A stretch of DNA of 64,000 nt from Myoxocephalus aenaeus (Eukaryota; Chordata; Actinopteri; Perciformes; Cottidae): the NCBI GenBank assembly GCA_038501785.1, contig JBAMJR010000070.1, positions 5,240,001 through 5,304,000 of the forward strand. The letters are read 5' to 3'. Both the position numbers and the translations under genes were made by a program. The stretch's first letter is position 1. Every line of letters starts with the position of its first letter. The notes under the pieces are model-generated. The model searched no databases, was not told the DNA's origin, and worked only from the letters and a program-made list of their open reading frames with translations. Positions 49,001-61,400 of the stretch are shown piece after piece.

Positions 49001-52000
49001 TAACATTTGTCAATTTGCATCCACTTCCAGCATAATAACTTATATCTAGTTTGTCAATATCCAGCCTTTTCTTGCACACCATGGCTAGATTCTTGATATA
49101 TTATGGGCAGTGATGATAGACTTACTTCTACCTTAATACCCCAAATTGTGTGTATGTGTGTGTGTGTGTGTGTTTTGAACCCCTCTATCATTGGTTGTCT
49201 CAAAGCTTTTCACACAAACCTTACATAAAGACCCACGCGTCTGTGTCAACCTTAGAGAACGTTTAGTCCACATGTCTCCGCTCAAAATGCTCACTTGTAG
49301 TTGTTTATGCATGGATTGCAGTCTCAAGATTGGATTAGTCACTGTATGTGGGCAGACAATACATTGATAATCCTTTTAGGCGAATACAGACATGTATGGA
49401 AGACAAGATGTCGATTTCCGACAGTAAAATCAAAAAATAAAATGAAAATGTAGCTGTGATAATAGAAATATCCCCATGGTAAGTCAAAACGATGAGATAA
49501 AAATGAGAAATTAAGAGATATTAAGTGGGGCTGATTTTTTTTCTCCGTCCTGTTATCTTCCATACCATTCAGTGCAGATTACCAGAAGAAAAGAAACAAA
49601 CTAAGACATTAACATTGTTATTTGTATTATCACAGCTACATTTTATCTTGTTATTTTACTGACGGAAATGGCCTTCGATACTCACGCCACAACAGATTAA
49701 TTAAACTCTGCTTCCTCAGGCGTGAAAAAAACGACAACAGACAAAACAAAAAAACAGTCAAGGCATAAATAGTGTGCACCTTTGAAAAACTGAAAAGAAA
49801 AGAAATAAATTCGAACACGCTGCCTCTGACCTTGCCACCGCCACCCCCGTTCACATTCCTGAAAATACTCGCCAGACATGCGAGGTCATCCGTGGCTCTG
49901 ACAAGTCTGTGCGCTATCTGGCAGCTGTCAGTCTTCATGTAGCCTCTTGCAAAGAGCCCCAGCTGGCCAGCTCGCCCTTATTTATGGGATGAAATTGAGC
50001 TGCTTCCCACTCACCTGTTCCCTTGCTCTCATTGTTATTGCCTAATGTGATTGGATAGTTGCAATAATGGAATATGATGTATTATTTATCAGGGTTGAGT
50101 TTAAGCATGACTTATTGAGTGGAGTTTGTCCAGCTTCCTCCGGTACCAATTGACCATTGATTTTGTTATTTTGTTATTTTTTTCTGTTCTTATCCCTTGA
50201 TTTGCACACTAGTGAAAGGCCCAAGCTGCTCGTGGAAACAAGCAAAACAAATAGCAGCTTTAGGGTCATCTGCTAACGTTATATATATTATTATTTTTTT
50301 AAATCCAAGACCTCAGATTATTAGTTTCGCCACATTGGCAGTGACTGCTGAGTGCAATGTCTGGAGGCCTATGCAATTAACATACAGTTCTATCTAGCCT
50401 CTGGCCTGAGAATAAGTAGAAGGCAATTATAAAAAGAGCCTAGTGAGAGCACAAGAATGACACAGACATCTCCTCAGTGATATTGAAGGGGGGAAAAACA
50501 CTGGAGACATTTTAAATACAATTGTTAAAAAAATTGGCATTGCACGGGAACCTGGACCCAATTTCTTCCCCAGCTGTATTATCCAAGCAAACAAGGGTAT
50601 TTGAAAAGGATATCATTAATTGTGTTTGATATAGTAACCATGTAGATATAGATAAATAGAAAACCCAATATATAGGTTTTCATTTATGTAATTCTCATAT
50701 ATTCTTATTTAACAACTGGCCCTGAACCAAACAAAAGCATTCTTGTACAAAAGAAAATAACTAAATTATGATAATACAAATAAGAGTACAATGTAAATAT
50801 ATTCATAATTTTCTAACTGTATTTACAAGAAGAACAAAAACGTGAGTATAAATGTCACATGTTGCCATATACAGGATTGAAGTGACATAATTATGCAAGA
50901 AAAAAGTAACTAAATGGCTTTTTTGGCTTAAGTCTAATGGACACAAAGGCAGAGTTCTACTGTGTAATGGCAACTTGCAAATGCTATGTAAATGTAAGTG
51001 GTCTCTTAGGTGGGCTAATCAATACCTTTATGGCTTTGGCTGGTGTACAATATTAAATGTAAGGCTTTTTTTGTGGGGAGGGAGGGTTAGTATATTTCCT
51101 TCACAAGTGGTTAAGTGCTATGCTCTCAGTAAATGGTGCATCAGTCGGTAACACTTTAATGTAATAGCCAGTCGGTCGCTCTATAAGATAAAAGTTGACG
51201 AGGCTGTCCTTCAGTCAACGGATTCAAACAATGTTGAGGACACATCCTACAAATTGGTGTCTTTCTGAAGACAAACAATCTCCCTTTGCCACGGGAAATA
51301 TGTCAACGTGTGCGTGTCACTCAACTGGACATCAGGTGAGAGGAAAGGCCACTTTGTATGATATTCCAGAACTGGCGGTGACATCTTCGGGTGTCTTTTT
51401 CAAGGGTACATTGTTAGCCACTTTCAAAATGTCTCCTGACATGACCTTAAGTACCAATGCCAGTTGACTAGTTCCAAATATTAACAGATAATGTGCAGAA
51501 TAAGTAATACTTGGGGTGAGAATGGAGCAGCTGACTCTTAACGATTAATTGGGCGACGCTCCCCCTGAGTGATCAGAATGCTTTGTTTTAATACCCGTTT
51601 GCTGCGCCAACACACAGGAGAGGGGGAGTGTTGGTGGATGGGGATCTACTAATGTGTCAAAATCAGCTCTAGTGGCAATTGACTTGCCGCTCGCGGAGTC
51701 AGGTGGAAGTGAGCGTGCTCGAGAATGGAGTCACTGTGCCAAACTGATAATGCTTTAAGCTTTGAGGAGTGAGGCCTGGCGTTTTGCTAAAAGGTTGCCA
51801 ACAAACATTCAGAGACAATGTGGCTGATTTCTCAGGGAACAATATGCCAGAATTGTTTGACGTCTTATTAGGTCTTTAAGATGTCTGGCTTTAAGACTGC
51901 TGTGAGACGCTTGGCTAATTAAATTGGCTTTCGAGCTGCGTGTGACTACTGTGCATTGTGCATTGATGTGTCTGGGAACAAGCTGACAAATATTCAATGC

Positions 52001-52962
52001 TTGAATGTCTTAATAATGAAAGAAAGTTGTTTTTTTTAAAAGCTATGGCTGAGCATTCTTTATGCCGCTTGGTTTTGATTTACAATCGTGTAATGAGCAA
52101 CCAAACGACGCATATTTGCCGAGACGCACGCATATTTCTTTTTTTTACCACGCTAACAATTGCATCTCTTTTGAACTTCAGTCACATGACAAATGATGGC
52201 TGTAAAAGGTCGCGTTGCAGATTAATTTGAGAGGCAGGCAGTAATAGACAGATGAACATGAATTAATTTAGACTGAATATGGGCCAACACCGTCTGTGAC
52301 GAGCAGTGATGTGAGGTTTAAGTAATAAACAATTAGTTTAAGTCTCTAAAACTTCAAAGGTGATGGACTCAACTTACTTATTTTCTAGAATATTTTTGTT
52401 GAGTTTTAATATGCCTTAATGGTATTATAAAACATAGCATACTCTCACTGGAGAGACCAAAGCATCTTGATAATGTGAGCATGAGGAAATGCTCACAGTA
52501 GAGGCTAAGAAAAGGTCACCTTGACAGAAAAGAATTAGAAAATGACAGAAATGTCAGGAGGCGTTTTTATTAAAATGCCAATATTTTGCTGTATCAGTCT
52601 AAGCAGGTCATCAAGATAAGACCTTTACACTGTTTTGCCTTTCCGTCAAACTCTGGCATTTTCCAAGAGGGGAATCACATGAGCGCATTTCATGCTGGGA
52701 AGGGAAACTTTGCCTTTCTCTCATCTAATATTTTCATCTTTCTCTGGAGTAGCTTTGTAAGCTGTGTGGAGCATGTAAACCACGACTTAATTACATAGTT
52801 TAACCATCACAGTGTGCAATAAGGTTTTTATTGGCATTCGTTATTGGCCGATATTTAGAAACCCCAAACAAATGCCATCAGGATATCTCGTTAATTATTT
52901 ATATCCCTGATATTGCTACATTGTGAACAACACATCAGCTTTAAAATCGGCAGCAGGAGTAA
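46027..52962. other. Long non-coding stretch
   Basis: No exon recognised in 6.9 kb. A GT-rich microsatellite lies at 49147-49173, and other low-complexity pieces are T-runs near 48664-48671. Frames such as 48190-48483 (plus) have no domain. Confidence 0.5.
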
Positions 52963-53107
52963 CGTTAGCTGCTGGCGTTAGCGGCAGGCGTTAGCGGCTG
53001 GCGTTAGCGGCTGGCGTTAGCTGCTGCCGTTAGCTGCTGCCGTTAGCGGCTGCCGTTAGCTGCTGCCGTTAGCTGCTGACGGCTGGCGTTAGCTGCTGGC
53101 GGCTGAC
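52963..53107. repeat. 13-bp tandem repeat, about 11 copies
   Basis: The unit CGTTAGCTGCTGG varies at two blocks (GCTGCTG/GCGGCTG and final G/C). It repeats with a 13-bp period, with partial units near the end (CGGCTGG at about 53079-53087). It is GC-rich in an AT-rich neighbourhood. Four copies contain CCGTTA, the core of a Myb-type site. A 13-bp period would shift the reading frame each unit, so it is not a coding repeat. Confidence 0.93.
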
Positions 53108-56100
53108 ATGAGCAGGTTCCATTCCGTTGAGTATTTTATTTATAAATATTTTTTATATTTTATTGAGTAATTGAGTTACATCGTGACTTGTTGGTTCATG
53201 CATCATTCAGTACAAATGAGTATTGGGCGAAGATGAATTAGGACGTTATGTGTTTAAATGTAATTTTTTTTAAATGTAGTTTTTGGCGGGAATTTGAAGG
53301 CAATGTTTAAAAAAATAAATAATACAATACACATATTAGAGAGGTTGTAATGTTATTGTTTAATTTCCTAACACTAAAACTGCGACACAGTCCCAGCCGT
53401 GAGTTTTGTGATCCGTGGCGCCCATATACTGGAGTGTAATAACTGCTGTGTTTAATTATTTAGAGGTCCATTTCATGTGTCCTGTAGGGACACTAATTGC
53501 TAGTTACTTTACACCTTCCTCAGGTGAGAGTAGGCAGAGCCCTGTGAGTAATATTGGAAATTGGGACATTCTGCAGTATCTCAAATATGTTTTTTTTTCT
53601 CTAATTTGAAATGTCCCAATGACATATCCTATCAACATTACCCACATATGTATACACACAAACACCCACACAAATGCCACACAGAGAGAATGATTTAGCT
53701 TCTAGTTTAATGCAATTTTGTGGTGCTATATGAGCTGCTCTGTTTACCGAATGAGTTATTCATACATTTTTATTTTCTCGCAGGTACATGGCGAAAATTG
53801 ATGGAATATGTGTCAAATCACTCGCTGACATCTGCTCATATTCATCAGCCTCTAAGTCCTTGCATTGGTTCCTTCATTAGAGAGGTGACACAAAACTCCA
53901 TCAGGACTTGATATCCCCCCAGCACCTGAGCTAAATTGGATTTTAAATAAATGTCAGAGTGAGTTTTGCATTAAAATTGGAGAGCATAAATGTAAGTTTG
54001 GTATCAGGCTTGAGGCAGAAACACACAGTATGTGTAAGGCAAAGTCAAATGAGGTCCTCCACCAATTTTTTTTGCCAGAACTAAAAGAATGCCGTGGACT
54101 TGTACAGGTGTATTCTAATGGCCTCCATTGAGGTGGTTTGGTGATTTCCACAAGGTCTTAGTGAAACACATCTTTGAAAACGTCCTTCAAGGTAAAACGT
54201 GATTTCAGTACATCACTTTGCTCATTGTCAAAAAACTACATTCATTTGAAAATTATATGAAAAACATATTCATTTCATTGTATTTCTGCCATTTAGATCC
54301 ATGCACAGTACTGACCTGAGGGGACCTCGTATTACTGGATTCATAGAAGTATTATTGGACTTATATTAAACCTTTCATTTCATTTTTTGTAAATCCAACG
54401 TAGCCCACTGAATGTGTTTTGGCGACACAAATAAATTAGATTTTGGACTGCATAGGTCAAGGATTTCATGTACTCTTGAAGCTCTTCTCTTAATTCAATA
54501 AAAAGTAAAGTGTACTTACTGAGCTTGCATTCACAGTATTGGAAATAAAGTAAAACTAGTGGCACTCCTACCAATGACAGGCTACTTATTTGCACAAATG
54601 ATATACATATTGCGCAACAGGCAATCAGTACATTAGTAATATAATATAACCTATTTATGAATGCATCCATCTCCCCTAACCATTGTTGATATTTCACTCA
54701 ATACGTTTTTTACTGAAAGAATGAGGTGCATTGCCTATTTCCAATCAAATGATGGCGATTGACAAAAGAAAAAAGGTTCAGCTCTGTTGTAAAAATGTAA
54801 ATAGGGTACAACAAAAAAAAGTATACCATGAGAATAAAAGTGGAGCGATTAATACACGCGTTGACTCATAAGTGGGCCCCTCGACAGAAATATTGTCTGC
54901 TGTCCTCTCACGAAAAGGTCAGTTCAATCACACCATTTTAAATGGTTTTATTTCATGTTGGTTACCTCGGCCCCCTCCTCTTGATGTACATGTTAGATTA
55001 TATGAATCACCTTTTGATGTTCCGGCTCCTCTGATCCGAAAGCAATTACTCTGTAAACCTTGTAATAATAAGAATGAATTAAAGTACAGTAAATAATGAA
55101 AAGGGGGGGTGGGGGGGGTGGAATTACATTTGGTACACACTAATTGCACGTCTCTTTTTTTGTGTGTGACTGGATGTAAAATGTAATATTATTATTTCCT
55201 TATTTTCTCGACCAAGAGAAATAACCTTTTTGATCAAAGCCGGCCAAGAAAACGCAAAAAAGCGAGATCAATATCTGGAGGTACTGAGCTCTGCTCTGCT
55301 CTGCTGCTTAGGTATTTCATTTTTCCCAGAGAAAAGTCGCCACCTGATAGATTGGACAGGCAGACCATCCCCACGGTGGCCACCTGCTCTCCAAAAAAGA
55401 AATCTGACTTAATTTTTTACAGTAGCCGCAACACTTACAGTCCACATAGCAACACAATGCTATATCACACTGATGAGTTTCGTATTCATATTCATATTCA
55501 TACTATATCAATTAGTTGAGCAAGTTATACAAATGAATACTATTCTGGTTCTATGATTAATGATAAAAAGGCTCATAATTAAATAAATCACATGTCACAC
55601 TATTTTTAACTGTTAGGATATATTTGAGGGAAAGTTGTAATTAGCTACACAAACTACTTTGGGCAAGACCTTAACTCTTGATTAAATACATGTTTCTTCC
55701 TGTTTTGCATTGTGCTGTTAACACATTTACACCTCCGCTGTTCATTTACCGTCAAAACAAGTCATCTGTGGTCACCCCTTAATCTGCACCGCACTCAGCA
55801 GGGCTGCAGATAAATCCCTCGGACTCTGTCACCAAGCAGCTTATCACTCACTGTGCCCTGATGTGGTCACAGCAAATACAGCAAAAAAAAATTATATATA
55901 TATTTTGTCAACTTTAGGTTATTGCTCAGATTTGCCTGGGTTTCAAATATGTGTTCCTGGACGTAGTTTATATATACATTTATTGAATTGAAAATAATCT
56001 GCCTAACCAGCCAAGTGAAGATTAAGAAAAAAAGTGTGATCAATAAACAGATGGCATGACTAGAAGTTGGAACCACTAGTTGATTATCGAGTCAGGCAAA

Positions 56101-56755
56101 ATATATATTTGTTGATGAGCAATTCATAGTTTAGTTTCTCAAGCAAAAATGGCAAACATTACCTGGTTATGATAGTTGGTTGTGGACATTTAATCGGCCT
56201 TCTCACTCGGGACCCTGCAGCCATGAGGTAAACCCTTTGTTACGTCTCACAGGCTCTTCATTCTATCAATCCAATAATAATACATGACTTTGCAAAGGCT
56301 GCGGTCGGATGCTTTTGATTGGCAGCTTTATTAGATACAATAGAATAGATAAATCAAATGTTTCCCATTGTCCTTATTTAACATGGCGTCATCGTTTATT
56401 GCACATCTAATAATGTCTTGAGAAAGGACTCCAGTTGGTGATCCTGATGATGTTGAATATATATAGGCTGATAATTGATTTGTGATTAATAGCACAATAA
56501 CAGATTTCTGTGACATAAAAAGAACTGTATGCCAAAAAAGAACATTCTCACAGTCAAACCAGTGACAGTAGTTATGTTCATGCAGACGCATCACTTCCTG
56601 TGCAAAGCATCGTTTTCAAGAAAGACAGTTAAAACAAAGAGAGCAGTTACAACTCAAATAATATAATGAATATAATATTTTATATTGAAGTGCTATTGTT
56701 AGGTTTGTAAACTGTAATAGTCTGATTGTCCCTCTTTTCTTCTATTTATTATGTC

Positions 56756-56806
<51 letters not shown>

Positions 56807-57440
56807 GGTTATAATACCAAAGCTTTATGAGCAGCTCCCTCCATATAATTGCACGAGCATCATTATTGTTAACACACACTATCAACTGTTTCAGCGTGCA
56901 ACACACAAAAGAAAGGGAAAAATAAAGCATTTACTCGCGCGTTGTTTTTCTATCCATATACCTTTTTTATAATGAAGACCAATTACAGAGTTACAGGCTG
57001 GCGGTGGCAGGATGAATACATTCTGACATGCCTCATAGCGCCGGGATAATTAGCTGAGCCGGGTGCAGGGAAAAGGGCTCTGTGTATGTTCCACTGCGAG
57101 GGGGAATTGGCACCGACCTTTTGGAAGCAGGTATGAGATTGGCAACAGTCGCTAGAGAAAATGTTTCCCAGAGGGCAAAATAGCTGGGGGCATCTAGAGC
57201 CACCGGCAAGACACTTTTGAAAAAGCAATGGTAGCTTTAGAAAAAGAAGAAGAAAAAAAAAGGTCATTTTGGCCTCCTGGCAGAATCTCTCACAGTTAAT
57301 GGGGCAGTCTACAGAGGTTTGATTGAACTTTTCCATATAATTAAGTGGGTTGATTGGAAATGAATACAGTGAAGCTATTGGTTAACAAAGCAACCAAAAG
57401 GAGATGTTGGAGTCCATCACTCCTTTAACTACACCCCCCC
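53108..57440. other. Non-coding stretch with one unusual minus-strand frame
   Basis: It is mostly AT-rich unique sequence. A frame at 54380-54697 (minus, 105 codons) has two hydrophobic segments, but no family resemblance and no supporting promoter or splice signals. A G-tract lies at 55104-55120. Confidence 0.45.
56761..56803. repeat. (GT)21 microsatellite
   Basis: A perfect dinucleotide run of 43 bp. It produces the His/Thr repeat in the overlapping minus-strand frame, which is not a gene. Confidence 0.95.
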
Positions 57441-57672
57441 GCTTATCCTTTGAAGGGTCACGGGGAGGAGCCGGAGCCGACAGGACGCCTGTCAATCACA
57501 CGGCTAACAAGTAAAGACGGGAAGAGAAAAAACATTCACGCTCACGTTCACACCTACGGGCAATTTAGACTCGCCAATTAGCCTAACCGGCATGTCATTG
57601 GTCTGTGGGAGGAAGTCAAAGCACCTGGTAAAAAAAAAGAAAAGAAAAACAAGAGGACACGCAAACATTTGG
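57441..57672 (-). mobile_element. SINE-like repeat, minus-strand copy
   Basis: Read on the minus strand it contains 'cctcccacagaccaatgaca', then 'tctaaattgcccgtaggtgtg' and a tail of 'aaaggataagcgggggg'. These are the 3' two-thirds of the family seen at 21709-22002. The tRNA-like head is missing or too eroded to see. It shares 23 identical bases with the other copy around the conserved core. Confidence 0.7.
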
Positions 57673-58344
57673 AGATTGAAAACTAAAAGAAAGATTTCTG
57701 CTATCTAAAAAAAAAAGAAATATGTTGAGCATTAAGAATCAGGGACATTTGTACAAACAGATGCAGTCCAATTCACTATGAATTGTCTTTTTTGTGTGTG
57801 TTATAGTTATTTGTTTTGGAGGCATAAATACCATGTAGACATGAGCATTAACAATGCAATTAACAGGAATGATAATGACATTGTCTATACCAAATAAAAC
57901 TGTTCCAGTTCGATTATGCATTGGAGCAGAAATGGTAAAAAACTAAGAAAAAAAAAGCCCTCTGGAGAAATAAACTCATCACTAAATCAATTCCTCGACG
58001 TGACTAAAGCCCAACAATGTGACACTCCCGAAAAAGAATCATCGATCCATTCTATGCAGAGGAAATGTTTTATTGACTTTAAATGGTTTGTAATATCCAG
58101 AGGGAGGGGTGAGACAGGGTGAGACATCCAGATTGACTAGTACAGCTTTAATACAGCGGTCATTGGATGCACTCTGATATCAAAAGGGCTCACATATTAC
58201 ACGTAGAAGTTAGCGACAGTAGCACTGGGGGGCGGAGCCTGTTTTTAATGTGCATGGACGTGAACGTGAGCATTGAGTTGTTCTCTTATCGGCACCAATA
58301 CAATCTCCCACCTTCAGTCTGAGACCAGTGAGGACTATAAATAG
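57673..58344. other. Non-coding stretch, nothing recognised
   Basis: A-rich runs (57706-57718, 57938-57957) and chance frames only. Confidence 0.5.
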
Positions 58345-58425
58345 TGCACCAGTAGCACAATGGGATCTGGCTCCAGTCTCCCTGCGCTGGATAAAGTGCT
58401 GTGATGGATGGATGGATGGATGGAT
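58345..58425 (+). mobile_element. 3' tail of a SINE-like repeat with (GATG)n
   Basis: 'gggatctggctccagtctcc' followed by 'gctggataaagtg' matches the usual 3' end of the same repeat family (as in 'ggataagcgg' at 57441 onward, minus strand). It ends in (GATG)5 at 58403-58425. The rest of the element is absent, as expected for a 5'-truncated copy. Confidence 0.55.
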
Positions 58426-61400
58426 CTTTCCCTGGTCATCCCAAGCAATAACATAAATCAGTATGAAACCATAAAAAAAAGTGATTTTTATTTATTGTAT
58501 GTTTTATGGTGATGCTACAATCTCCCATCTCCAGACCCCGACTGGAGTTTTTATCTTGTGTTCTTACAATGAGACCTTTGCTGTTTGAATGAGATCCATT
58601 GATTGTGTGTAATGGTGACAGTGGTTATGGGAGCTTATGAAATAAGGTTATCATGTTGCAACATGAATGTGAAAAGATACATTTCAAAGGCAAGGAGGAT
58701 GAAATGGTTCAAACGCTCTGACGACTCTTAGAAATCTGGAATTTGGACTTCATAAAGTGATGTTGTTATAACAAGACAAACATTTTAAATTGGTAATTTG
58801 TAATTAGGAGTAATATCACAAACGTCTTATTTCTTATTGCCTATCTTGTTCAAATATCAACAATGTGAATTATAGAGAATATCATGGTAAGTGAGCATTT
58901 ACAAAGCAATAAAAGAATAAACTGACTGACTGACAGACAGAATAGTTCTTTAGCTCACGGCCCACTTGACCGGGCAGGATGAGACCACCACATAAAATGG
59001 ATTACACCGTCTTTCATCGCACACCAAATGTGACCCTTTATTATATGCCTTTTCCATATTAAATTAGAAATTACATCCTGTTAATTTGTGGACGGAGCAT
59101 ATTAAATGAAACCTTGAAAACCATGAAGTGTAGAGGTTGAGACCAAGAGATATCACCGTTTTTAATTTGGCGAGCCAGTGGCCTGTCTGTGAAATGAATT
59201 AGGACTTCAAGTCAGCAGTGAGGGTGTAATTGTGTTTCCTTGATACATTATCAATCAGTAAACTGACATAAAAGATGTGATGATTCGGGTTATTTTTTAT
59301 TACCACAAATTCAATCAATGGGATTGTTACAGAAATATATAATAGTGTTAACTTTCTCTTCACTGGTTGTGAATGAGGCCCAGCTGGTTGGCCATGCTGT
59401 TTGGAGCTTTTTTTTTATTTTTTATTAATGAGAACCTGTTGCACATTAAAAAAAAGCATTGTGGGTCTTCGACATTTAATGTTTATTCCGAGCTATGGAA
59501 TTACTCAGCCAAAGGAACGCAACTGGAGAGTGACATCCACTTTGTCGGAGCGCCGTCCTCCCCCCGCGGTCAGGGTTGTCTTTTTGCATTGCAGACTTGG
59601 CACTAAATTGTAAATGGCAGAGCTACTTGAAGCCAGTGAAGAGGGACAAGGATGGTACAGTAAATGTTAGATTCAGGATGGGACAGGCACTGCTACTGTC
59701 AGATAAGCGGAGAGCCGAAAACCGTGGCGTGCGAGCAAATCCACTGGGAAAAGCCTGCATGTCAGTGAGGTGGAGAGAGAGAGAGAGAAAAAATAAAAAA
59801 ATGGGAACAACGAAGGAGGAAAGAGCCGACTGCCTCGACAAAATGATGGGCACTGAATGGCCGCTGGATAACAAAATGCTTGTCAAAGACTCTATTTGAT
59901 TAAATGCAAATTATTATTTCTTTTGCACTGAAATAACACAGTGGGATTTTTATACTATTTTGAAATAGTTATCCTTCGCCCTTTCCCTCAAGAATAGGCC
60001 ACACCCACAAACTCTGACCACGCTGTTGCTGTGTGCGGCCCGGTACCCGTCTTCATGAGTCTGATGCCTCCTTCTAGAGCGGCGGCAGTAAACATCAGCA
60101 GCATTATCAAAGGCCTCAGCTTGCCCACCCCCCACCCCCCACCCTCTCCATCAAGCCTCCGCTCGGCTAATGCCTGCATCTGTAATGTCCCAGAGGCGGC
60201 CTTATCTCCCCCGGCCACTTGGATTCGTTGCCAACCTCCAGTTCACGGCGAAGCTCTGATCTGAAGACAAGCGAGTCGCGTGTGCCAAGGTGGGCAGCGG
60301 GAGAAAAAAAAAAAAGAGTGACCTCCCGCCACCGATGCTCATCTTCTCGCCACTCTCACCCCCCCACTGTGGGAACAAATGAAAGGCTCTTTAGCAGATT
60401 ACCCCGTGCTTTTGCTGCGCGTTGTCAATTTGGGCTTTATTACCACCCTTAGTAGCATGGATCAACACGATGGAGCTTACAAAACAAGTCCGACGCCTTC
60501 TTCTCCTTTTTTTCTTCTCTCTTTCCAGAAAGACTAAAACAGCTGCAACTGACGTGTGCCATATAGCTGGATGCGTTAATATGTAAATGTAAAGAAAAAA
60601 AAAACTTTCATTAAGGATAAAGCGCTTCATCGTTTGATCTAGAAAAAGGAAGAAAAGAGTAAACAAATGTCTGACTGCAAATTCCCAGATCCCAAGATGG
60701 CGGCTTCTGACCCATATTGTTTTTTATTGTTTTATTGCTTGATCTCTATATATATATATATAGAGAGAGAGAGATCTTAAGGTTACACTGAGAGAAAAGA
60801 AGAAATTTCTCAATGCAAGTCAAGCCACTCTGGTCAAATCAAAGGCTCCAACCGGCACATACCGGCATGATCAGTGCTCGATGCCAAGAAGGAGTCTGGC
60901 ACTGTGCCACCAAACCACCCAAAAAAACACATTGTGTGGTTTTTACACTCTCGTTTGTGTATGTATAAAAACAACGAGTCATACTGGTTAGCCGTCTCTC
61001 CATGCTATGCTACGCTAAGCTAACCATACCATGTAATTGAGTCAGTGGTCGGCAGCAGCTCGATGGTAGAGGTCTGGAAACGGGGGACCTGGTGTTCATG
61101 AGAAGCCGTTGCATGTAAATGAAAGATGATTAAAGTCCTTTCCGAGTATGATGTGTAACTCATTCCGCAGTCATTAGCATATCCTCTATACATACCCGCA
61201 GAGACATCGCTTAATATTAAGATTTCAGCGGCGTACAGCGGCACATATCTTAATCATGCCGAAGAAGCCGCTGATCTCGCTGCATCGCGGCCACATGGTC
61301 CTCCGAGAGGGGACCAAAGGTCAACCCGGACCAAAGGTCAACCCGGCTGCTCTTGACTTACACCCTTTTGTGTTTCTTGTTTAAAAATGTAAGACTGAAA

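Noticed and set aside
60741..60776. Structured RNA or terminator hairpin
   Set aside because: It is a composite TA/GA microsatellite whose palindromic appearance follows from simple sequence.
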